A DNA stretch of 64,000 bases from Pseudoalteromonas spongiae UST010723-006 (GTDB lineage: Bacteria; Pseudomonadota; Gammaproteobacteria; Enterobacterales; Alteromonadaceae), in contig NZ_CP011039.1 in NCBI RefSeq assembly GCF_000238255.3, positions 545,001 through 609,000 on the forward strand, given 5' to 3'. Shown here piece by piece: positions 54,606 to 63,039 of the stretch. The translations under genes were made by a program, and so were the position numbers. The number at the start of each line of letters is the position of its first letter. Position 1 is the stretch's first letter. A model generated the notes under the pieces. It was given only the letters and a program-made list of their open reading frames with translations. It searched no databases and was not told where the DNA came from.

Positions 54606-55106
54606 TTCTTCTTCTAATGATTGGGTGAGTTGCTCTAGCGCTTTAATTTTTTCTTTCGCAAATTCAATTTGAGAGGCATCAAGTTGTTGGTTTATGCCGT
54701 TTACTAACCAAGAGTTTAACAGTTTTACTTTGTCTTTGGCGGCTTGAATATACGCTGTTTTTAACGCGATTTCTTGTTTATTCTCATACGCTAAGTAAGC
54801 CTCGTGATCGTCTAAATCACCGGTAAATCTTGTCTCTATCTTAGTTGGTGATATCGGCGGAATATCCACTTTAACATGCGTTTTTACGGGGCTGATTGGT
54901 GTTGTTTTTAATCTGCTGTTAACGGTTAATACTGGTGCTTTTGTTTCGATAGATTGTATTTTTTCTGCGGGTTTTTCACTTGAATGCACGGCTTTTGGGG
55001 CATTCATTGGAGTATAAGTATTTGGGCTCATTGGCAAATTGCTAAACCAACCAAGCGCGATAATCAACCCTATGACTATGCTAGCAAATAGTAATTTTAA
55101 TTTCAT
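54588..55106 (-). CDS. Small anchored protein at the end of the phospholipase-like operon
   Basis: 172 residues from the ATG at 55106, which overlaps the stop of the upstream gene (ATGA). N-terminal hydrophobic anchor (about 3-25), a Pro/Lys/Ser-rich linker (35-95), and a C-terminal helical region (100-172) with FTGDLDDHEAYLAYENKQE and KEKIKALEQLTQSLEEELKK, probably coiled coil. Family not recognised. Its coupling to the parvulin-like and phospholipase-like genes suggests a role in the same export or secretion process. Confidence 0.7.
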   Translation of the reverse strand: MKLKLLFASIVIGLIIALGWFSNLPMSPNTYTPMNAPKAVHSSEKPAEKIQSIETKAPVLTVNSRLKTTPISPVKTHVKVDIPPISPTKIETRFTGDLDDHEAYLAYENKQEIALKTAYIQAAKDKVKLLNSWLVNGINQQLDASQIEFAKEKIKALEQLTQSLEEELKKAS

Positions 55107-56197
55107 AATTGGTCGCCTTTTAGCCATTGATTTTTAGCAGTGGCATACTGCTTTTTAGCCAGTGTTGTTGCAAGTGAGGTTTTCGCCTGATAGACAACGG
55201 TTTCACTGTTTTCAGGGTAGTAATCATATTTTTTATCAAATACTTGAATGATCACCCATTGCTCTTTAGGTGTGCGTAAAAGCGTTGGACCTTGTTTTGT
55301 TGATAAATTAAATGCAGCTTGATTAACAAAGTTATTGTTAAGCGTTTTACGCTTTATAACGGCTTTTTTACTATTAAGTTGCTGTGACATCGCATTATTT
55401 TTGTAGGCGGCTTGTGCAGCTTCTTGCGAGTTAAAGATTAGTGATGCGGCTGTTACTTCTGAACTATAGCGAAATTGCTGTTTATTTTGTTGGTAGTATT
55501 TAGCAATTTCAGGTGTTGAAATTTGTTGTTTCAAACTGTCGAGGTATGGGCTTTCATTATGCATACTGGCTTTTACACCAAGGTAGTTAAGCAGAGCTGG
55601 CGTGATAGCCTGACTTGTACTGAGTGACTCGAGCACTGGCCAGCGAATATTTGGGTTCTGATGCTGTTGCTTTACGGTTTGGTAATGGGCTTCTACCTTT
55701 ACGAGTTCAGTTAGTTGCTTAATGTCACCTTGGTGCAGGTTAAAGCGCGCTTGCATGGATGCATCATTATAAGCATCTGCCAATGTATAGCTTGTAGTTA
55801 AGGGTTGAGTTAACTTAGCTAAAAGTTGCGTTGTTGCGATGCCATTATGAGGATAGTTACCAAGTAACTGTTTTAGTTTTGTGCTGGTAAGAGCAATGTT
55901 TGGCACTGAAACTTGAGTATTTTCGTTACTTAATAAGCTGATCATATAGCGTTTTTTATGATAGTTAGTGCTAAAGCCGACACTTGCAACACGATCTAAT
56001 AATGTTGGTGCTTTTTGTTTAGCGAGGGCAAGATGAAAGTACAGGGTTTCAAGCCTTTGTTGTGTTTGACTTAGTGTTAACTGCTCACCTTGTTTTACAT
56101 AAAACTGCTTCATAAAAGCAATTTCTTGGTTATTAAATTGCACATTAGCGTGTGCAAAGCACGCTAAAAGCGTGCTTAATAATACTAAAAACTTCAT
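55103..56197 (-). CDS. Periplasmic parvulin-like (PpiC/SurA-type) protein
   Basis: 364 residues with a signal peptide (1-17, ending AHA). A SurA/PpiC-like helical N-terminal region (about 20-220) is followed by TPEIAKYYQQNKQQFRYSSEVTAASLIF and a parvulin-like segment (about 240-320) ending EQWVIIQVFDKKYDYYPE. The usual parvulin catalytic residues are not obvious, so it may be a chaperone without isomerase activity. It begins directly after the phospholipase-like gene and overlaps the next gene, fitting a foldase dedicated to its neighbour's product. Confidence 0.75.
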   Translation of the reverse strand: MKFLVLLSTLLACFAHANVQFNNQEIAFMKQFYVKQGEQLTLSQTQQRLETLYFHLALAKQKAPTLLDRVASVGFSTNYHKKRYMISLLSNENTQVSVPNIALTSTKLKQLLGNYPHNGIATTQLLAKLTQPLTTSYTLADAYNDASMQARFNLHQGDIKQLTELVKVEAHYQTVKQQHQNPNIRWPVLESLSTSQAITPALLNYLGVKASMHNESPYLDSLKQQISTPEIAKYYQQNKQQFRYSSEVTAASLIFNSQEAAQAAYKNNAMSQQLNSKKAVIKRKTLNNNFVNQAAFNLSTKQGPTLLRTPKEQWVIIQVFDKKYDYYPENSETVVYQAKTSLATTLAKKQYATAKNQWLKGDQL

Positions 56198-57220
56198 TTA
56201 TAGCTGTACCACGGCATGATTAAGTAAATGAACGACCATAGCAATGGCATGTGGGATCACAACTTGCCCGGTATTTACGCGGTCATAGTGATCTTTTGAA
56301 TTAAGTACTATGCCACCTTGTGAATATGAAAGGGCTCCACCTTGAGTAAGAATAGGGCGAATATCTTGCTGGTTTGCATCAAGTGTTGCGTAGTATTCAA
56401 GTGCTTGGCTGACTTTACTAAAATCGTTTAGCTGCTCTTTATCGTAGTAATCTTTTACCCATGATTCCCAACCAGAGTGATTTAAAGCAGACGTTACCCA
56501 AGTGTGGTGTGGCTGTAGTAAATCAGTGGTATGAAATACAAATCCTAGGATCTGTGGGTTTTTACTTTCGATAAACTTTTGAAACCAGTACTGACCTAAA
56601 TGATCAATTGGTTGGAACGGCATTTCTTCAAAGTCATCATACATTTTGTAGTGTGAGTGACCATCGATACGGTAGTTTGCTTCAGTGATTCCGTAGCTAT
56701 TGTATTTAGTTGAGTCAGAACCAAACCAGCCGGTTTCGCCACCGCGGCCATCGTCCAAGTAATCGCCTTTTAACCAAGTGGCGGCTAAATTATCAATGTC
56801 ACCCCATACCGTAAGTTTTTGGTAGTTATAACCGCCAAAGTCATTGCCGTGTTGGTCAGGGCCTTGAGTATGGTTTTGAAAGTGCCAGTAGCTAGTGTAT
56901 TTTACAATGCTCTCAGCTGCGCCCCAAATAGGCGCTTGTACGCAAGACCCTGTGATTGCGCCACAAAAGAATGTATCTTCAAAATCATCAACATCGTAAG
57001 CAGCTTGACCAAGTAGGTTAGCCAACTGTGCAACTGACAAGTTAAGTTGAGACGCCCATGCGGACAACTTGGCATATTCAGTAGAGCTTGGGTTTTGTTG
57101 CATGTAATTTACTGCATCAATAACAATGCGTTTGTGTGTTTCTTGTGAGAAGGCGTTCGCTTGTTGGCTTGCGCAAGCAATAGCACCAGCAACAAGTAGT
57201 GAGATAGCGTTGGTTTTCAT
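56198..57220 (-). CDS. Secreted zinc-dependent phospholipase C / P1-nuclease-like enzyme
   Basis: 340 residues. Signal peptide (1-23, ending NAF, with mature FSQETHKRIVIDAV). Histidine and aspartate positions fit the trinuclear-zinc PLC/P1-nuclease fold: SQETHKRI near the mature N-terminus, SYWHFQNHTQGPDQHG, DGHSHYKMYDD, and the core helix LGFVFHTTDLLQPHHTWVTSAL (H...D...H). Probably exported and hydrolytic, on phospholipid or nucleic-acid phosphodiesters; substrate uncertain. First gene of a three-gene unit with a parvulin-like protein and a small anchored protein. Confidence 0.75.
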   Translation of the reverse strand: MKTNAISLLVAGAIACASQQANAFSQETHKRIVIDAVNYMQQNPSSTEYAKLSAWASQLNLSVAQLANLLGQAAYDVDDFEDTFFCGAITGSCVQAPIWGAAESIVKYTSYWHFQNHTQGPDQHGNDFGGYNYQKLTVWGDIDNLAATWLKGDYLDDGRGGETGWFGSDSTKYNSYGITEANYRIDGHSHYKMYDDFEEMPFQPIDHLGQYWFQKFIESKNPQILGFVFHTTDLLQPHHTWVTSALNHSGWESWVKDYYDKEQLNDFSKVSQALEYYATLDANQQDIRPILTQGGALSYSQGGIVLNSKDHYDRVNTGQVVIPHAIAMVVHLLNHAVVQL

Positions 57221-57408
57221 GTATACCCTTATTTTTGTTGTTAATAAAGGTACTAAGTTAAGTGTTTAGTTTTACAGCTAATTTACAGTTTAATGAAGTA
57301 TTTACTCTATATCTTATGTGAGCAGAGCGAAATATTTTTATCTGGTGTAAGCGTTTTAAATGTGAGGTTTATTTAATTGGCTAAGCTAACAAACTTATTA
57401 GCAGACAT

Positions 57409-57437
57409 AAAAAAACCGCGAATTTCGCGGTTTTTTT
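57409..57437. terminator. Terminator of the 56-aa gene
   Basis: AAAAAACCGCG-AATT-CGCGGTTTTTTT, directly after the stop codon at 57436 on the minus strand. The 57221-57408 stretch is AT-rich and holds the phospholipase-operon promoter region. Confidence 0.88.
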
Positions 57438-57606
57438 ATTTTTGGCTTGTTAGCCAGCTAAGGAATTGGCGTGCGTCGCTTTTGTTTTCGAAATCAACGC
57501 GTTGATTGCCTGACTTATCTTCGAAAGTCACCTTGCTTTTGTTGATGGATGCAAAGTCCACAGGCAATGCCACATGGATTTTGGATCCTTGATATAAATA
57601 GTCCAT
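57436..57606 (-). CDS. Small cytosolic protein (56 aa)
   Basis: A 56-residue frame (MDYLYQGSKIHVALPVDFAS...DARQFLSWLTSQK). Start at 57606 with AAGAGAG 8-9 bp upstream, stop placed exactly at a strong terminator. It reads as a compact beta-beta-alpha protein: YLYQGSKIHVAL and SKVTFEDKSGNQRVDFEN strands, then a helix. The fit of ribosome site, composition and terminator supports a real gene. No family recognised. The 57607-57847 gap up to the azurin stop is otherwise promoter-like AT-rich sequence. Confidence 0.65.
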   Translation of the reverse strand: MDYLYQGSKIHVALPVDFASINKSKVTFEDKSGNQRVDFENKSDARQFLSWLTSQK

Positions 57607-57847
57607 TTTCGACTCTCTTATCTAAGTGTTTAGGGTAAACACTGGTTTTACAAGTACAGCCACTGGATCAGGGTGCCTGCGATTTCCATTAACTTAATAC
57701 AGAGTTATGACGTTTTAATGACGTTAAAGTTCATTATTACACACTGTATTTTCAAAGTGATTCACCAATATAGTGCTTTGTAGATGTTTGAGGTAAGGAC
57801 ATTTGTCCTTAAGGGCGTTTAAAAAACGCCCAGTAGGAATTTTCAGC

Positions 57848-58300
57848 CTATTTGAACTCTAACTTACCTTTCATAATCGCCCAGTGGCCTGGGAATGAGC
57901 AGAAAAATGAATAGTCGCCACCAGCCTTTAATTTGTCGGTCGCAAAAGTGAGTGTGGTTGTTTCGCCGCCACCGATTACTTTGGAATATCCATATACGCG
58001 CTCATCGCCTTGTTTTACATATTGGTTATCAATTCCTGCCGACATACCATCTGTTGCAACAGCCTGTATATTTGCTGTGTCTACAACTACAACGTTATGA
58101 CCCATGGTTTGAGCAGGTAATTTACCAACGTGCTTTAACTCAATGCTAATTTCTTTACAGTCTTTAGAAAAGATCAGTGCTTTTTGGTTGAATTGCATCA
58201 TATCGTTGGCTTCGAGTGTAGCTTTGCACGAAGCTGATGCATTGGCAGAGAATAGTGCTCCCGCTAACGTAATAAAACCTAACTTAATTAAATATTTCAT
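57848..58300 (-). CDS. azu: Azurin (periplasmic type I copper protein)
   Basis: 150 residues with a signal peptide (1-23). All copper ligands are present: His68 (MGHNVVV), Cys134 and His139 (FFCSFPGHWAIMKG) and axial Met143. The Cys25-Cys48 disulfide of azurins is also kept. It carries electrons in the periplasm in respiration, for example to nitrite reductase or peroxidases. Its promoter overlaps a Fur-box-like sequence at 58324. Confidence 0.96.
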   Translation of the reverse strand: MKYLIKLGFITLAGALFSANASASCKATLEANDMMQFNQKALIFSKDCKEISIELKHVGKLPAQTMGHNVVVVDTANIQAVATDGMSAGIDNQYVKQGDERVYGYSKVIGGGETTTLTFATDKLKAGGDYSFFCSFPGHWAIMKGKLEFK

Positions 58301-58323
58301 GTGTTTTCCTATCTAATGCTATT

Positions 58324-58342
58324 GATAATCGTTTTCATTTTA
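58324..58342 (-). promoter_or_regulatory. Candidate Fur box upstream of azurin
   Basis: GATAATCGTTTTCATTTTA matches the 19-bp Fur consensus at 13 positions and lies 24 bp before the azurin start. Iron control of azurin is plausible but the match is moderate. Confidence 0.4.
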
Positions 58343-58439
58343 TATTTTAACAACTGACTTGCAAGGTTTTGTTTCAATTAATAAATGGTAAAATGCCTTG
58401 TCTTGATACACGTCAGAATAATTTATAGGTTTTACGCGC

Positions 58440-58946
58440 ATGAAATTACAAGAGATCAACAAAGCTCGTTATCGCAATCATTTAAATAAAGTGATTGTTG
58501 GCTGCATTGCTGCACTCGTTGTCGGCAGTTTGGGTATTGCACAAGGGCTCATCGCCGTTTTACCGAATGAGCAAGGGGGTCATTTCCACTGGAACCTTGC
58601 AGGAGTCGTGATTAGCTGTTTAGTGATTGGTAGCGTGTTAAAAAAATATAAGCATCACGATTTTATGACAGAAGTAACGTATGTTTGGGAGCTAAAAAAG
58701 CAGCTAAATTACATTACCCGCAAAATGCGTAGGTTAAAAGCTGCCGTTGAGGAAGGCGATGTTATCGCTATGCAGATAATTAACTACTCATATGCCGGTT
58801 CTCGCCAGCTTTGGCAGCTTGATGACAATACTATTACGATGGAAGAGTTGAGTATTTGGCAAGCTGAACTTGATGCAAAAGCCCGTGAAGTGAATGTTAT
58901 TCTTGATTCGGAAAAATATGATCCGCAAAGCCTTGCAAACTACTGA
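58440..58946 (+). CDS. DUF3087-family membrane protein
   Basis: 168 residues. Two transmembrane helices (about 19-41 and 52-68) near the N-terminus and a long cytosolic helical region (EVTYVWELKKQLNYITRKMRRLKAAVEEGD, SYAGSRQLWQLDDNTITMEEL). This is the DUF3087 family of Alteromonadales and related orders; function unknown. Divergent from azurin with about 140 bp between. Confidence 0.82.
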   Translation: MKLQEINKARYRNHLNKVIVGCIAALVVGSLGIAQGLIAVLPNEQGGHFHWNLAGVVISCLVIGSVLKKYKHHDFMTEVTYVWELKKQLNYITRKMRRLKAAVEEGDVIAMQIINYSYAGSRQLWQLDDNTITMEELSIWQAELDAKAREVNVILDSEKYDPQSLANY

Positions 58947-58971
58947 CCGCTTGCTTAAATAAAAAATAAGT

Positions 58972-59000
58972 GGGGAGTTTTAATTATTTAACTCCCTTTT
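58972..59000 (+). terminator. Terminator after the DUF3087 gene
   Basis: GGGAGTT...AACTCCC stem followed by TTTTTATTTTT. Confidence 0.75.
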
Positions 59001-59023
59001 TATTTTTAAGCAAATACTTAGAG

Positions 59024-59416
59024 TTACAGGTGAAGTGATATCATTTCTCTATCTGCTTTGGTCATTTTACTAACAACCAATAAAAACGAATTATCTATAA
59101 GGCGCTCAATTTCACCTTTTGGCATTGAACCATCAAGAATCACGGTATTCCAAAGCTTTTTATTCATATGATAACCTGGAATAACAGCGTCAAAAATATC
59201 GCGTAGCGCAAGTGCTTCATCAGGGTCACATTTTAAATTAATGCAATAGTGACCCGCCATTTTACCATTTGTATCTTTCTCATTACCGTTACCAAGCGAT
59301 AGGGTCGCAAACATTTTATCTTTGACTTTAAAAACGTCTACGCCTTCTCCAAACGGTTGGCTTACGCTCGTGAAAGGCTTACTCATAAAGTACTCTGTAA
59401 CCGTGTGCTTATCCAT
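59024..59416 (-). CDS. MmcQ/YjbR-family protein
   Basis: 130 residues. PFGEGVDVFKVKDKMFATLSL, NLKCDPDEALALRDIF and GYHMNKKLWNTVILDG match the MmcQ/YjbR fold, a double-wing DNA-binding-like domain found in small cytosolic proteins. Function unknown. Alone on its strand, converging on the DUF3087 gene. Confidence 0.85.
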   Translation of the reverse strand: MDKHTVTEYFMSKPFTSVSQPFGEGVDVFKVKDKMFATLSLGNGNEKDTNGKMAGHYCINLKCDPDEALALRDIFDAVIPGYHMNKKLWNTVILDGSMPKGEIERLIDNSFLLVVSKMTKADREMISLHL

Positions 59417-59490
59417 TTTATATGCTTTATTTTATAATTAGGGTTTTATCCTACTAATCAAATTTAGATAAAGTAAAGTCGCAGTAAGCG

Positions 59491-60678
59491 CTAATTTAAA
59501 CTTTTAATTGCTTGCCCGATCCCATCTAGCGTAAGGGGAAACATGCGCTTTTCCATTAAGTGCTCAATAATGCCAATTGAAGGGTAGTAGTGCCAATATT
59601 GTTTCGGTTGTGGATTAAGCCAAACTACATTACTAAAGTGTTGCGTTATTCTTTCAAGCCATACTCTGCCTGGCTCCTCATTCCAATGTTCAACACTGCC
59701 ACCGGAGTAATCAATCTCGTAAGGCCCCATTGTTGCATCACCAACAAAAATCACTTTATAGTCGCTCGCAAAGCGGTTGATGATTGTTAAGGTATCCAAT
59801 ACGTCACTGTAACGGCGCTTGTTATCTTGCCATACGTTTTCATATAAGCAGTTATGAAAATAGAAAAACTCTAGGTGTTTAAATTCAGAGTGTGCAGCGC
59901 TAAACAGTTGCTCACAGGTGTGAATATAGTCATCCATCGAGCCACCAATATCAAAGAACATAAGTACTTTTACGGCATTGTGGCGCTCAGGTTTCATTTT
60001 TACATCGAGCATACCGCCTTGTTTTGCAGTTGCGCTAATCGTGTTATTCAAATCAAGTTCGTCACTTTCACCGCTACGGGCAAACTTTCTGAGCTTTTTT
60101 AGCGCGAGCTTCATGGTACGCGAGCTAATATCGGCGTCTTGATCAAGGTTTTTGAACTGGCGTTTATCCCACACTTTTACAGCGCGGCGATGATTGTTGC
60201 CATCTTGCCCAATACGTATGCCTTCAGGATTATAACCATAGGCACCAAACGGGGAGGTGCCGCCAGTGCCAACCCACTTATTACCACCGGCATGCCTTTT
60301 TTGCTGCTCTTTTAGGCGCTCTGCCAAGGTTTTCATAAGTTTATCAAGGCCACCTAGGGCCTCAATTTTGTCTTTTTCTTCTTGGCTAAGGTGCTTTTCA
60401 AATTCCTTTTTTAACCACGCTTCGGGAAGTTGATGTTGGGTTTGCAGCTTAGAGAAAATATCAACAGCCTCAACCCCTTCAAAATATTCAGCAAAAGCGC
60501 GATCAAATTTATCAAACTGCGTTTCGTCTTTGACTAGACACAGTTTTGCCAAGTGATAAAAATCGTCGATATTGGCAAATATGACCTGTTTTTTTAATGC
60601 ATTGATTAAATCCAACAGTTCACGCACGCTCACATTTACGCGGTGTTTTTTTAATGTGGAAAAAAACGCAATCAGCAT
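59491..60678 (-). CDS. VWA domain-containing CoxE-like protein
   Basis: 395 residues. A helical N-terminal half with a charged segment (LKEQQKRHAGGNKWVGTGG, about 130-150) precedes a von Willebrand A-like domain (about 230-395) beginning VKVLMFFDIGGSMDDYIHTC, the D-x-G-x-S form of the metal-adhesion site. It lies 5 bp after a MoxR ATPase gene; the pair is a common MoxR/CoxE arrangement thought to remodel or mature a partner protein. No obvious client lies next to it. Confidence 0.88.
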   Translation of the reverse strand: MLIAFFSTLKKHRVNVSVRELLDLINALKKQVIFANIDDFYHLAKLCLVKDETQFDKFDRAFAEYFEGVEAVDIFSKLQTQHQLPEAWLKKEFEKHLSQEEKDKIEALGGLDKLMKTLAERLKEQQKRHAGGNKWVGTGGTSPFGAYGYNPEGIRIGQDGNNHRRAVKVWDKRQFKNLDQDADISSRTMKLALKKLRKFARSGESDELDLNNTISATAKQGGMLDVKMKPERHNAVKVLMFFDIGGSMDDYIHTCEQLFSAAHSEFKHLEFFYFHNCLYENVWQDNKRRYSDVLDTLTIINRFASDYKVIFVGDATMGPYEIDYSGGSVEHWNEEPGRVWLERITQHFSNVVWLNPQPKQYWHYYPSIGIIEHLMEKRMFPLTLDGIGQAIKSLN

Positions 60679-60683
60679 AAGTG

Positions 60684-61520
60684 TTAACGCTTAGCGAGAA
60701 ATGCGAGTTTTTCGATAAGGCTTACATCTTGCTCATTTTTAAGCAGTGCGCCAAAAAGTGGCATAAGTCCGCCTTTTTGAGTTTTATCATGCAAGGTTTG
60801 TGCGTCTATATCTTCGGCAAGTAACAATTTAAGCCAGTCGATTAATTCGCTGGTGGATGGTTTCTTTTTAAGGCCATTTACATCACGTAAACCAAAGAAA
60901 ACTTGCAGTGCTTGTGCAAGTAAATCCTGTTTCACGTTAGGGTGGTGAACTTCAATGATCTGTGCCATTTCCTCTGCTGTTGGAAAGTTTATGTAATGGA
61001 AAAAACAGCGGCGTAAAAAGGCATCGGGTAGTTCTTTTTCATTGTTAGAGGTAATAATAACTATTGGGCGGTCGATTGCTTTTACGCGTTGTTGTGTTTC
61101 ATACACATAGAACTCCATTTTATCGAGTTCTAGCAACAAGTCATTTGGAAACTCGATATCAGCTTTGTCTATTTCATCAATTAATAGAATAGGGCGTTTG
61201 TTTGCTTCAAAGGCTTGCCAAAGCTTACCTTTAACAATGTAATTGCTAATGTCGTGTACTTTTTCATCGCCGAGCTGGCTATCTCGCAAGCGTGATACTG
61301 CGTCATATTCATATAAGCCTTGTTGTGCTTTAGTTGTTGACTTTATATGCCACTGAATTAACTCAGTATCGAGTGCTTTTGCCAATTCTTCGGCCAACAT
61401 GGTTTTACCTGTACCCGGTTCACCTTTGATTAAGAGTGGCTTTTCTAACGTAATTGCAGCGTTTACTGCCAGCTTAAGTGAATCTGACGCGATGTAATCT
61501 TGTGTACCATTAAATTGCAC
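60684..61520 (-). CDS. MoxR-family AAA+ ATPase
   Basis: 278 residues from the GTG at 61520 (QFNGTQDYIASDSLKLAVNA), with AAAGGTG before it; earlier in-frame starts add sequence unlike the family. Walker A GEPGTGKTM, Walker B LLIDEIDKAD, sensor 1 TSNNEKELPDAFLRR. Paired with the CoxE-like VWA gene, forming the usual chaperone pair. Ubiquitous in gammaproteobacteria; the client is unknown. Confidence 0.9.
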   Translation of the reverse strand: MQFNGTQDYIASDSLKLAVNAAITLEKPLLIKGEPGTGKTMLAEELAKALDTELIQWHIKSTTKAQQGLYEYDAVSRLRDSQLGDEKVHDISNYIVKGKLWQAFEANKRPILLIDEIDKADIEFPNDLLLELDKMEFYVYETQQRVKAIDRPIVIITSNNEKELPDAFLRRCFFHYINFPTAEEMAQIIEVHHPNVKQDLLAQALQVFFGLRDVNGLKKKPSTSELIDWLKLLLAEDIDAQTLHDKTQKGGLMPLFGALLKNEQDVSLIEKLAFLAKR

Positions 61521-61662
61521 GGGGCACCTTTTGAAAATTGAACTGGTAAGATCTGTAAGTTTGTCATAATAAGTAATTAAGTAAAGGTCAAACTTGCAGC
61601 TAAAAGTAGTAAACCAGAGCAAATTAGTTTAGTTTTGTAGTATTCATCCTGGAGCAAGCGTT

Positions 61663-62397
61663 GTGAAAATTAGATTTTATTGCTTTTTAAGCTTGTTGTT
61701 GTTTTCAACCTGCTGTGTGTCACAACAAAAAGAGATTAACCCCCCAATTCGTTGGGTTACTGACTCTTGGCCAAATTATACTGATAAAGACGGTTCCGGT
61801 TTATATCATGAGTTAATGCGCAGTGTTTTTCATAATGTACAAGAGTTTGATGTGCAGTATACGCCTTGGCTGAGAGCGCTTGAATTAGTAAAGTCTGGCA
61901 ATGCTGATTTTACCGGCGCAATGCCGTTAAATAGCAATTATGTTATGTCGCAGCATATTGTTTTAAGCCAACCAATTTCTGTGTTAATTAAAAAGACCCA
62001 TTTGAATGCTGTGAAATTGACACAGCTACCTGAATTAGTCGGGGTTTGGCGTTCAGGGTATCGGAATGAATTACTCAGTGGTGAGTTAAAATCCCAAATA
62101 AAAGGCGTACCGACCGAAAGCACGGACAGTGGGTTTAACTTAGTGCGCCATAATCGAGTCGATTACTTTATTGATGTTCGCACAATTTTAGCGACGTATT
62201 TGTCTAAGCAGCCTGATAAATTGGAATTTGAATTAGTAGATATTGGCTCTTTGAATTTGTATATGGCGTTTTCGAAATCTGAACGCGGTAAACAAATAGC
62301 GCAACTGTTTGATGGTCGTTTTGCTGAATTAAAAAAGTCAGGAAAACTGGCTGAAATTTACAATAAGTACCAGCAAACGTTACCAAGCCAACTTTAA
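61663..62397 (+). CDS. Periplasmic solute-binding protein (family 3 type)
   Basis: 244 residues. Signal peptide (1-20, MKIRFYCFLSLLLFSTCCVS). The fold of family 3 extracellular solute-binding proteins: TDSWPNYTDKDGSGLYHELM, PWLRALELVKSGNADFTGAM, GLYHEL-type lobes and FSKSERGKQIAQLFDGRFAELKKSG. GTG start with GGAG upstream. No permease or ATPase gene is adjacent, so it may be a sensor-type or orphan binding protein. Confidence 0.82.
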   Translation: MKIRFYCFLSLLLFSTCCVSQQKEINPPIRWVTDSWPNYTDKDGSGLYHELMRSVFHNVQEFDVQYTPWLRALELVKSGNADFTGAMPLNSNYVMSQHIVLSQPISVLIKKTHLNAVKLTQLPELVGVWRSGYRNELLSGELKSQIKGVPTESTDSGFNLVRHNRVDYFIDVRTILATYLSKQPDKLEFELVDIGSLNLYMAFSKSERGKQIAQLFDGRFAELKKSGKLAEIYNKYQQTLPSQL

Positions 62398-62515
62398 CTA
62401 GTCTGATTTTTTGCGTTTTACTTTTCTATCAACCTTATGCTCTGCGCATTACTGTGATTTAGCTTAAACATTAATTGTGGTATAGTTTCACGACTTTTTA
62501 CTGATTTGACCGAGT

Positions 62516-62989
62516 ATGAATTACATATCCCTTGATGACTTTAAATATGCGTGGGCATTTCGTCATCAACAACTGCCTATCGAAGAAAATTTACTTTCTA
62601 AAATAAAGCCAATGTCAGATAGCCGTGCAACGAATTTATGGTGCACATTTGTCAGCCGTGAAAAAGATCACCCTGATTTTTTCGACACTAAAGATTGGCC
62701 GGGTAATGGTAAAACATGGGGTAACTCAGTAAAGTGGGAATCTGCGTGGGATAATGATGAAGCGCTTCCTGAAGAAATTATTAATCATCTTGATTGGGAC
62801 GAGAACACAACCGTTTATTACTGTTTATCGCGAAAGCATGTTATTGAAACTGATTGGCGTACATTTAAAGCGACGTGGTTAAATTTTCTATTTATGAGCG
62901 ATGGCTGTTTACTGATTGGTAAAAAACGCCATCAAGTTGTGCAGTTTTTAGAAACTGGTTATGCCAAATTAGGCAAGCGCGTCGATTGA
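62516..62989 (+). CDS. DUF2947-family protein
   Basis: 157 residues. MNYISLDDFKYAWAFRHQQLP, KIKPMSDSRATNLWCTFVS and HVIETDWRTFKATWLNFLF match DUF2947, small cytosolic proteins of unknown function in Alteromonadales and Vibrionales. Rich in Trp and acidic residues. Single-gene unit. Confidence 0.8.
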   Translation: MNYISLDDFKYAWAFRHQQLPIEENLLSKIKPMSDSRATNLWCTFVSREKDHPDFFDTKDWPGNGKTWGNSVKWESAWDNDEALPEEIINHLDWDENTTVYYCLSRKHVIETDWRTFKATWLNFLFMSDGCLLIGKKRHQVVQFLETGYAKLGKRVD

Positions 62990-63039
62990 TGCGCTTGTGA
63001 ATTTGATAACGTGTCTTGCTTATTACGTTAATTGTATTT

